Shown in pieces: positions 1-4,857 of a DNA stretch of 7,696 bases (position 1 is the first letter of the stretch; every line of letters starts with the position of its first letter). Below the pieces are notes generated by a model. That model was not told where the DNA came from, ran no database searches, and saw only the letters and a program-made list of their open reading frames with translations. Origin of the DNA: Clostridia bacterium (GTDB lineage: Bacteria > Bacillota > Sulfobacillia > SLMV01); contig SLMV01000210.1 in the NCBI GenBank assembly GCA_007133365.1, positions 1-7,696 on the forward strand, written 5' to 3'. The position numbers and the translations under genes were made by a program.

Positions 1-69
1 CTTGGAGGATTTGAACCCCCGGCCTACTGATCCGTAGTCAGTCGCTCTAATCCACTGAGCTAAAGGCGC
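1..69 (-). tRNA. tRNA-Arg(ACG), 3' end cut by the window edge
   Basis: Read on the minus strand, this begins with acceptor GCGCCTT, then TA and D-stem GCTC. The anticodon stem ACTGA/TCAGT closes the seven-base loop CTACGGA, whose anticodon ACG (window 33-35) reads arginine CGN codons after A34-to-inosine editing. A five-base variable loop and a T-arm with TTCAAAT loop (GGGGG/CCTCC, one G-U pair) follow. Only AAG of the 3' acceptor strand is inside the window, so about four bases plus discriminator are missing. It is the last of three tRNAs after serS, an order (Ser, Ser, Arg) I recall as common in Firmicutes. The 35-bp spacer before it is AT-rich and includes the palindrome CTTATAAG, which could hold a -10-like element but is not convincing as a promoter. 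Confidence 0.95.
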
Positions 70-104
70 ATAAATCTTATATCTTATAAGTTTCGAGACA
101 TCTG

Positions 105-196
105 CGGAGGAGGAGGGATTCGAACCCTCGCTAGGGCTGTAACCCTACTACAGGTTTAGCAAACCCGCCCCTTCAGCCTGACTTGGGTACTCCTCC
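105..196 (-). tRNA. tRNA-Ser(GCU)
   Basis: A class II tRNA of 92 nt. Acceptor GGAGGAG pairs fully with CTCCTCC and the discriminator base is G. The anticodon stem CGGGT/ACCTG closes loop TTGCTAA, with anticodon GCU at window 158-160, reading serine AGC/AGU. The long variable arm forms hairpin TAGGG/CCCTA, the hallmark recognised by seryl-tRNA synthetase, and the T-arm is GAGGG-TTCGAAT-CCCTC. The CCA end is not encoded (CAG follows the discriminator), so it must be added by CCA-adding enzyme. It lies between the DnaA-box spacer and tRNA-Arg, on the same strand as serS. Confidence 0.97.
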
Positions 197-218
197 TATT
201 CATGCTCCTAGCACCCAC

Positions 219-232
219 ATATGCTAGCATAT
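219..232. repeat. 14-bp perfect palindrome ATATGCTAGCATAT
   Basis: The 14 bp are perfectly self-complementary, and the symmetry continues through 216-235 with a single mismatched pair (218/233). A partial echo, ATGCTCCTAGCA, begins at 202. It sits 57 bp from the first DnaA box and 22 bp upstream of the mature 5' end of tRNA-Ser(GCU). It could be an operator for a dimeric repressor or part of a tRNA promoter (TAGCAT as a -10-like hexamer, 17 bp from a poor -35). No known factor was recognised from the sequence. Confidence 0.5.
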
Positions 233-288
233 TTGAAACCGCACCGCAAGATAACGCAAAAGTATGCATTTTGTGGTTGTTGGTAATG

Positions 289-426
289 TGTGGATAACAC
301 TTCGAACCCTTGCAAAGTTATCCACAAAACGCCCGACTTATCCCCAAAAGGTGCCAAGTTATCAACATTTCGACGGTGTTTAATTCAAAAATACCGCGCT
401 GTGCTTGAGCCTGAGACTGTGGATAA
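289..426. promoter_or_regulatory. DnaA-box cluster between the two tRNA-Ser genes
   Basis: Five 9-mers match or nearly match the DnaA box TTATCCACA. Perfect copies lie at 289-297 (minus), 318-326 (plus) and 418-426 (minus). One-mismatch copies lie at 338-346 (TTATCCCCA, plus) and 359-367 (TTATCAACA, plus). The pattern is one leftward box, three rightward boxes, an AT-rich gap at about 377-396, then one leftward box. Three perfect 9-mers in 138 bp are far above chance and are the known signature of DnaA-binding sites at origins or DnaA-titrating clusters. What is inferred is the role: the genes on the right run leftward toward this site, which would be head-on if replication started here, so a secondary DnaA-binding cluster is favoured over oriC itself. 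The rest of the 242-bp spacer (197-438) contains no gene. Confidence 0.8.
315..376 (+). repeat. Three degenerate tandem repeats, each carrying a DnaA box
   Basis: Units at 315-334, 335-355 and 356-376 (20, 21 and 21 bp) share a core of the form RASTTATCMMCA. Box starts are 318, 338 and 359, an average spacing of 20.5 bp or almost exactly two turns of B-DNA, so the three sites face the same side of the helix. The first unit has the perfect box; the other two each have one mismatch. Same-face spacing is what cooperative assembly of a DnaA oligomer would require. Confidence 0.75.
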
Positions 427-438
427 CCCGTTAGTGTG

Positions 439-526
439 CGGAGGGGGTGGGATTCGAACCCACGGAGGGCAGAACCCTCGACGGTTTTCAAGACCGTTCC
501 GATTAGCCAGACTCCGGCACCCCTCC
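439..526 (-). tRNA. tRNA-Ser(UGA)
   Basis: A class II tRNA of 88 nt. Acceptor GGAGGGG pairs with CCCCTCC and the discriminator is G. Anticodon stem ACGGT/ACCGT closes loop CTTGAAA, with anticodon UGA at window 488-490, reading UCA and probably other UCN codons. The variable arm is the hairpin GAGGG-TTCTG-CCCTC, and the T-arm is GTGGG-TTCGAAT-CCCAC. CCA is not encoded. It starts 82 bp downstream of the serS stop, so the enzyme and one of its substrates are adjacent, and it is bordered on its 3' side by the DnaA-box cluster. Confidence 0.97.
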
Positions 527-608
527 ATCTTATCGATGCACGCCACGACCAGCGAGCCTTTCTCTTTCGAATATCTAGTTTAACACGACCCCATCGATCC
601 CGACAATT
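527..608 (-). promoter_or_regulatory. Spacer between serS and tRNA-Ser(UGA); weak promoter candidate
   Basis: This 82-bp spacer has no gene. On the minus strand TTGTCG (607-602) and TAAACT (18 bp downstream) could be -35 and -10 hexamers driving the tRNA; each matches the sigma-A consensus at only about four of six positions. No convincing intrinsic terminator is visible after serS, so the tRNAs may also receive read-through from serS. Two ATCGAT palindromes (533-538, 593-598) are present, with no assigned role. Confidence 0.25.
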
Positions 609-1895
609 CTAGATTGAAATCCTCGCTTGTCCCCTCATGTAAGGTCGTAACGCCTGGGGAATGGTAATGCTCCCGTCTTTCTCCTGGTAGTTCTCTATGA
701 TCGCAGCCACGGTTCGACCCACCGCAACGCCACTGCCGTTAAGCGTATGCAAAAACTCCGGTTTCGCCTCGCGATCCCGACGGAACCTCAGATTGGCACG
801 GCGCGCTTGGAAATCTTCGAAGTTACTGACGGAAGAAATCTCGACAAATCCATCATAACTGGGCATCCAGAGTTCAAGATCATATTTTTTGGCCTGAGCA
901 AAGCCCATATCCCCCGTGCACATAATTAAACAGCGATAGGGCAATTCCAGACGCTGAAGCACCACCTCGGCATGACCTAACATCTTTTCGAGTGCCGCAT
1001 AAGAATGCTCAGGGATCGTGTACATCACCAATTCCACCTTGTCAAATTGGTGCTGGCGGATCATGCCCCGCGTATCGCGTCCGGCCGCGCCCGCCTCCGC
1101 ACGGAAACATGCGGTGTAAGAGACAAATTTATAAGGTAAGTTAGCCGCCGGGATGATTTCACTTCGGTACATGTTCGTCACCGGAACCTCGGCCGTCGGA
1201 ATCATAAAATAATCTTGCTTTCCCACTAAGAAGGCATCGTCTTCAAATTTGGGTAACTGCCCGGCGCCGAGCATACTCTCTCGGTTCACCAGGTACGGCG
1301 GATAAACCTCTTCATACCCATGCTCTTCAATGTGAAGGTCCAACATGAAGTTGATCAAAGCACGTGATAGATGCGCCCCTGCCCGCCGCAAAATCGTAAA
1401 CCGTGAACCTGCCACCCGCGCCGCCCGTTCAAAGTCGATAATACCCAACTCCGGACCAAGTTCCCAATGGGGACGGGCATCGAATCCAAACGAACGGGGG
1501 GTTCCCCACCGTTTGACCTCAACGTTGTCGTCTTCCGACGCTCCCAGCGGGACATCCGGGTGCGGAATATTGGGAATGCGAAGGAGCGCATCCTCAATTT
1601 TCTGCTCAAGATGCCGAGTCGTTTCTTCCAACGCTCCGACCTTTTGGCTCACCTGCTTCATGCGCTGAATCAATTCATCGGCAGGTTCACCGGCCGCTTT
1701 TCGGCGCCCGATTTCTTTCGAAGCCGTGTTTCGCTCCGCGCGAAGCTGTTCCAATTCCTGAAGCGTTTCTCGCCAGTCGACATCCCAAGAGAGCAGTTGA
1801 TCAAGATCAACATCGGTCTCCCCTTTTGCCGCCATCGCATCTTTCACTTTTTCTGGCTCACTCCGGATAAGCTGCATATCCAACAACCGACTCAC
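609..1895 (-). CDS. serS: Seryl-tRNA synthetase
   Basis: SerRS charges tRNA-Ser with serine in the cytoplasm, via seryl-adenylate; it is a class II synthetase and a homodimer. The 428-residue length is normal. Residues about 30-105 are the charged heptad-like region that forms the N-terminal coiled-coil arm gripping the long variable arm of tRNA-Ser. Motif 1 lies around 192-203, the TxE serine-binding motif is T234-A-E236, motif 2 spans 264-282 (FRAEAG...RGMIRQHQF) and motif 3 spans about 386-403 (NGSGVAVGRT...ENYQ). The chosen start is GTG at 1895, directly next to the mtnA stop (TAG-GTG), with GGAGAGG upstream; a TTG four codons in or ATG at residue 7 are less likely alternatives. It ends the T-box-led operon aldolase-mtnA-serS and is followed by two tRNA-Ser genes. 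The predicted serine specifier of the T-box fits regulation by uncharged tRNA-Ser. Confidence 0.98.
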   Translation of the reverse strand: MSRLLDMQLIRSEPEKVKDAMAAKGETDVDLDQLLSWDVDWRETLQELEQLRAERNTASKEIGRRKAAGEPADELIQRMKQVSQKVGALEETTRHLEQKIEDALLRIPNIPHPDVPLGASEDDNVEVKRWGTPRSFGFDARPHWELGPELGIIDFERAARVAGSRFTILRRAGAHLSRALINFMLDLHIEEHGYEEVYPPYLVNRESMLGAGQLPKFEDDAFLVGKQDYFMIPTAEVPVTNMYRSEIIPAANLPYKFVSYTACFRAEAGAAGRDTRGMIRQHQFDKVELVMYTIPEHSYAALEKMLGHAEVVLQRLELPYRCLIMCTGDMGFAQAKKYDLELWMPSYDGFVEISSVSNFEDFQARRANLRFRRDREAKPEFLHTLNGSGVAVGRTVAAIIENYQEKDGSITIPQALRPYMRGQARISI

Positions 1896-2972
1896 CTACC
1901 TCTCCGTGAGCAAATCCTTTAACGCCCGCCGAGACGGCGGTTCGATGATCCCTCTTTCCGTCAAAATCGCGCTCACCAAGGATGCCGGTGTAACGTCAAA
2001 TGCGTAATTCAACGCACGGGCCATCTCAGGTGCAATGCGCTGCCCGCGAAAATGCGTGATTTCCTCCGCGTCCCGCTCCTCGATCGGGATGGCCGTTCCA
2101 TTGGGTATTGTCAGATCCACCGTCGAGGTGGGAGCCGCGACATAAAACGGGATGCGATGTTCCCGCGCGGCCAGCGCCAGCGCATAGGTCCCGATCTTGT
2201 TGGCCACATCCCCGTTCGCAGCAATGCAATCCGCCCCAACCACAACGGCATCCACTTCACCTCGCTGCATCAGGTCGGCGGCAGCCCCATCCACCAGCAA
2301 GGTAACCGGTATCCCATCTTGAATCAGCTCCCAGGCCGTTAGACGCGCTCCTTGAAGGTAGGGACGCGTTTCGGGTGCGAACACCTCGATGTTCAGTCCG
2401 GCCTCAATCGCGCCACGAACTACGCCGAGTGCCGTGCCATAACCACCGGTCGCCAGGGCCCCGGCATTACAATACGTAAGCACGCGGTCACCATCTTCTA
2501 AGATGATGGCACCGTGACGTCCGAGGCGTCGATTGTGATCAATATCCTCCTGATGAATTACTATGGCTTCTTCCATAAGCCGAGCGGCAATGTCCGGATC
2601 TTCGGCTTCGAGGTGCTCCGATGCCACCTGTAATTGCCGCCGCACCGCCCACATCAGATTGGCAGCGGTGGGTCGACTTGATTCCAATTCCTTCGCCGCT
2701 TCAAGCAAGTGATTCATTTGCGCCTGCGCCCAACCCGGAATGTTACCCCGCACGGTCTTTTCGTCAGCGTCGACCTGGGCATTTTGAGCCGCTAAAGCCA
2801 TGGCATAGCCCGCGGTCACACCGATGGCCGGCGCACCCCGCACCACCATCTGAGTAATAGCCCGGGAGACGTCTTGGTGGCGGTCGTAACGATTCCAGAC
2901 TTCCTTTTCCGGTAAATGCCGCTGATCGAGTAATTCGAGATGATCATCCACCCACCGTATTGGAGTCAGCAC
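1896..2972 (-). CDS. mtnA: S-methyl-5-thioribose-1-phosphate isomerase (MtnA family)
   Basis: MtnA converts 5-methylthioribose-1-phosphate into the ribulose-1-phosphate form in methylthioadenosine salvage; family members also act on 5-deoxyribose-1-phosphate. The fold is shared with the eIF2B alpha/beta/delta regulatory subunits. The 358-residue length is typical. Visible signatures are VRGAPAIG (44-51), the catalytic cysteine in TYCNAGALATGG (C168), the catalytic aspartate in VGADCIAANGDVANKIGTY (D248), and PFYVAAPTSTVD (275-286). The GTG start at 2972 is supported by AAAGGGG eight bases upstream and by the N-terminus aligning with known MtnA. The gene overlaps the aldolase by 29 bp and abuts serS, so the three are co-transcribed. 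No MTR kinase, MTA phosphorylase or downstream methionine-salvage gene is in the window. The family call is very sure; the in vivo substrate (methylthio- or 5-deoxy-sugar) is not settled. Confidence 0.95.
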   Translation of the reverse strand: MLTPIRWVDDHLELLDQRHLPEKEVWNRYDRHQDVSRAITQMVVRGAPAIGVTAGYAMALAAQNAQVDADEKTVRGNIPGWAQAQMNHLLEAAKELESSRPTAANLMWAVRRQLQVASEHLEAEDPDIAARLMEEAIVIHQEDIDHNRRLGRHGAIILEDGDRVLTYCNAGALATGGYGTALGVVRGAIEAGLNIEVFAPETRPYLQGARLTAWELIQDGIPVTLLVDGAAADLMQRGEVDAVVVGADCIAANGDVANKIGTYALALAAREHRIPFYVAAPTSTVDLTIPNGTAIPIEERDAEEITHFRGQRIAPEMARALNYAFDVTPASLVSAILTERGIIEPPSRRALKDLLTER

Positions 2973-3531
2973 GGTTCTCGCCCCTTTCTCGATACCAATA
3001 ATCCAAGTGCGCTGCCGCCTCTAAGGTTTCCGCCATGTATAAGGCTTCCTCCGGAGTCGTCCCCCAGGTGACGGCGCCGTGACGCTTTAACAAAAGGCCT
3101 TGGGCATCCGGAGAATAATGCAATGCCGCCCGATCGGCCAGTTTTTGGCTTCCCGGCGGCGCGGGCTCCACCACGGGAAGACACCCCGTCCGGGTGAGCC
3201 CCTCCAATTCGGGAAGGGAAATGGCGGGCCGCCAAAACCGATGGGATTCGGCCGCCAAAATGGACCAGGTCCCGTGAAAATGGAGGATCGCCCGGACTCC
3301 TTTCGCTCGGCAAAATAAGGCTTTATGAAGCCGGATTTCGCTCGATGGCCTTCCCTTCCCCGGGATTTCGACAATATCCTCGGGCGATAAGGCTCCCAGG
3401 GCAGATCCGGTGGGGGTCATCAGCAAATAACCCGCTTTACGAACACTTAAATTCCCCGACGTTCCCGGGGTCAACCGAAGCCAATACGCCCGATGCGCCA
3501 CCTCGACCATCCGCCGCCGCTCTTCGTACAC
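2944..3531 (-). CDS. Class II (FucA-like) sugar-phosphate aldolase, possibly for MtnA products
   Basis: A 195-residue member of the class II aldolase/adducin family (L-fuculose-1-phosphate aldolase, ribulose-5-P epimerase, MtnB dehydratase). Visible are TSGNLSVR (24-31), MTPTGS (38-43) for phosphate binding, SSE with general-base Glu65, zinc or manganese ligands H84 and H86 in HFHG, and H151 in LLLKRHG; these match E73, H92, H94 and H155 of E. coli FucA. The MTPTG motif resembles FucA-type aldolases more than the SGxDKG motif I associate with MtnB dehydratases. Next to mtnA this suggests cleavage of 5-methylthioribulose- or 5-deoxyribulose-1-phosphate into DHAP and an aldehyde (the DHAP shunt; DrdA/Ald2 type). 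MtnB activity cannot be ruled out. Start GTG at 3531 follows TAAGGAGGT with 7-bp spacing. It is the first gene behind the T-box leader. Confidence 0.88.
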   Translation of the reverse strand: MYEERRRMVEVAHRAYWLRLTPGTSGNLSVRKAGYLLMTPTGSALGALSPEDIVEIPGKGRPSSEIRLHKALFCRAKGVRAILHFHGTWSILAAESHRFWRPAISLPELEGLTRTGCLPVVEPAPPGSQKLADRAALHYSPDAQGLLLKRHGAVTWGTTPEEALYMAETLEAAAHLDYWYRERGENRADSNTVGG

Positions 3532-3537
3532 CGTATG

Positions 3538-3546
3538 ACCTCCTTA
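3538..3546 (-). promoter_or_regulatory. Strong ribosome binding site of the aldolase gene
   Basis: TAAGGAGGT lies seven bases before the GTG at 3531 and right after the T-box terminator. It fixes the GTG as the start codon. The preceding bases make TCCTTAAGGA (3550-3541) a 10-bp palindrome, with no loop room for an intramolecular hairpin. Confidence 0.8.
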
Positions 3547-3551
3547 AGGAC

Positions 3552-3576
3552 AAAAACTCGCCCCGTCAGGGACGAG
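3552..3576 (-). terminator. T-box intrinsic terminator
   Basis: Stem CTCGTCCC (3576-3569) pairs with GGGGCGAG (3564-3557), eight base pairs including one G-U, around a TGAC loop and followed by five T residues (3556-3552). The CGTCCC part of the 5' arm is also the 3' strand of the antiterminator, so the two structures exclude each other: uncharged tRNA favours read-through into the aldolase-mtnA-serS operon. Confidence 0.9.
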
Positions 3577-3756
3577 CTCTAAATGCCCGCGGTACCACCC
3601 CGTTTGATTCGAACATCCTCGAATCCGCTCATCTTATCTATGCGTATGCGTTTCGCGTCTCCCGGGTGGAAAGCAACTTACAAAAATCACCGGATTCCAG
3701 CACCACCGGTTCTCTGTTGATGATTGACAAGTTGCAGCCCGATCATCGACGGGACG
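3552..3756 (-). promoter_or_regulatory. T-box riboswitch leader, likely serine-specific (specifier UCC)
   Basis: This leader binds an uncharged tRNA and then prevents termination. On the minus strand the Stem I base CGTC (3751-3748) pairs with GACG (3659-3656), and the K-turn is GATGAT against GGA. Next comes CGGG/CCCG (3741-3738 with 3666-3663), the specifier loop, then GCAACTT/AAGTTGC (3735-3729 with 3679-3673). AGAGA (3715-3711) and hairpin ACCGG/CCGGT (3710-3706 with 3693-3689) form the distal part. The 3' strand of the specifier loop is TTTCCA; taking the triplet before the conserved trailing A gives UCC (3670-3668), serine. Stem III is GATTCGA/TCGAATC (3625-3606). The T-box GGGGTGGTACCGCG (3601-3588) and CGTCCC (3574-3569) form the antiterminator. 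The downstream operon includes serS, as expected. The base facing the tRNA discriminator is U3594, which would pair with A73 better than with the G73 of tRNA-Ser. A promoter upstream was not convincing. Confidence 0.92.
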
Positions 3757-3804
3757 ATTGAACTTGATAAAAAAACCTTAAAATCCACACGATAAGCCGC
3801 CCGG

Positions 3805-4839
3805 TTATCCTTCTTTGCCCCCGGGAAAACGCTGAAGTGCTTTCCATAATTCATCGCGTTCCGGGGGCGTAACCGAGAGGGTCACCTGTCCCCCACCCGG
3901 CAGTTGACGCACCATGCTAATTCCGGGAGTTTCGGTAAATTGGCCGATGACACTCGCCCATATGTCCTGTTCCCGGAGAGCCCTGAGGATCGGATCACTC
4001 GGACTCGCCGCAATCAACAGGGCACCGCTTGAGATCAGCCGGAGTGGGTCCAGATCCAAGGCGGAACAAATTTCGCGCGTCGAGTTGGCAATGGGGATCT
4101 CATTTTCATAAAGTTCGATCCCTTTTTTGGAGGCCACCGCCATCTCATAGGCCGCCCCGATGACGCCGCCTTCCGTGGCATCGTGCATCGCGCGGGCGCC
4201 GGCTTGTGCCGCAATCCGGGCTTCTTCAACGACACTGATCGCACCCGAAAATGCGGCTGCCTCCTCCAAAACGCACGCTTTAACCCCTCGTTTTAACAGG
4301 ACCTCGCGAAAATCCGTCGCCAAAATGGAGGTTCCCTCCACCGCCGCCGCCTTGGTGAGAATCAAGGCATCTCCGGCTCGGGCCGTGGAACTGGTAATGG
4401 GCCAATGGGGAAGGTCAGGCAACCCCTTCCCGATGACGGTGGTGTTCAAAATCGGTTTTTGTACTTGCGGCACCACTTCGGTATGTCCGCCGACGATTTC
4501 CACATTCAACTCCTCGGCCGCCTCATGGGCTTCCCGCATGATGGTTTCGAGCTGGTGGGGTTCGGCATCTTCCGGCAGGATTACCGTCAACAAGACACCA
4601 ACCGGTTCGGCACCCGCCGCTGCCACGTCATTACATGAGATGATGACCGCCAGTCGCCCGGCGCCCTCCGTGGCTGCCGTGATCGGGTCCGTCGACACCA
4701 CCACGGGCTGGCCCCCAAAATCCATGACAGCCGAATCTTCCCCGAACGCAGCCGGCACGACGACTTCGGAACGTTTTTTCCCGAGGTTCTTCAGGACCAA
4801 ATGCCTCAGAATCCGCGGGGGAATCTTCCCAACTTGCAT
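3805..4839 (-). CDS. AIR synthase-related (PurM/HypE-like) ATP-binding protein, function unknown
   Basis: A 344-residue protein of the PurM/SelD/ThiL/HypE superfamily, whose members bind ATP at a dimer interface to phosphorylate or activate a substrate. Visible are GEDSAV (33-38) and STDP (49-52), which match the N-terminal ATP/magnesium region; GGHTEV (117-122); and DATEGGV (220-226) in the C-terminal domain, typical of HypE-like proteins. It lacks the C-terminal cysteine tail that HypE uses to carry the carbamoyl/cyano group: it ends RFPGGKEG and has no Cys there, so hydrogenase maturation is not supported. PurM, SelD and ThiL motifs fit less well. The ATG at 4839 was chosen over an upstream in-frame ATG (4869), because AAAGGTGGAGG precedes it by seven bases and the upstream start would overlap gyrA. 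It follows gyrA by 16 bp, so is probably in the same operon; its link to gyrase is unknown. Confidence 0.85.
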   Translation of the reverse strand: MQVGKIPPRILRHLVLKNLGKKRSEVVVPAAFGEDSAVMDFGGQPVVVSTDPITAATEGAGRLAVIISCNDVAAAGAEPVGVLLTVILPEDAEPHQLETIMREAHEAAEELNVEIVGGHTEVVPQVQKPILNTTVIGKGLPDLPHWPITSSTARAGDALILTKAAAVEGTSILATDFREVLLKRGVKACVLEEAAAFSGAISVVEEARIAAQAGARAMHDATEGGVIGAAYEMAVASKKGIELYENEIPIANSTREICSALDLDPLRLISSGALLIAASPSDPILRALREQDIWASVIGQFTETPGISMVRQLPGGGQVTLSVTPPERDELWKALQRFPGGKEG

Positions 4840-4846
4840 GCGACCG

Positions 4847-4857
4847 CCTCCACCTTT
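4847..4857 (-). promoter_or_regulatory. Ribosome binding site overlapping the gyrA stop codon
   Basis: AAAGGTGGAGG sits seven bases before the ATG at 4839 and overlaps the TAA of gyrA (4858-4856). It decides the start of the AIR-synthase-like gene and implies translational coupling to gyrA. Confidence 0.8.

Noticed and set aside
289..426. Calling this the chromosomal oriC outright
   Set aside because: The gyrB, gyrA and serS genes would all be transcribed head-on to forks leaving this site, no dnaA or dnaN is in the window, and only a weak AT-rich unwinding stretch is visible.
290..583. Plus-strand 97-residue open frame across the spacer and tRNA-Ser(UGA)
   Set aside because: Its GGGGIRTHGG stretch is the classic false translation of a serine tRNA read on the opposite strand; there is no ribosome binding site, and it covers DnaA boxes and a tRNA.
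3781..3789. AAATCCACA, a DnaA-box-like 9-mer upstream of the T-box
   Set aside because: Two mismatches and no companions nearby; such matches are expected by chance.
3757..3804. Terminator or promoter between the AIR-synthase gene and the T-box leader
   Set aside because: A seven-T run (3775-3769) exists, but the hairpin before it is weak and bulged. Possible promoter hexamers TTATCG and TTTTAT match consensus poorly.
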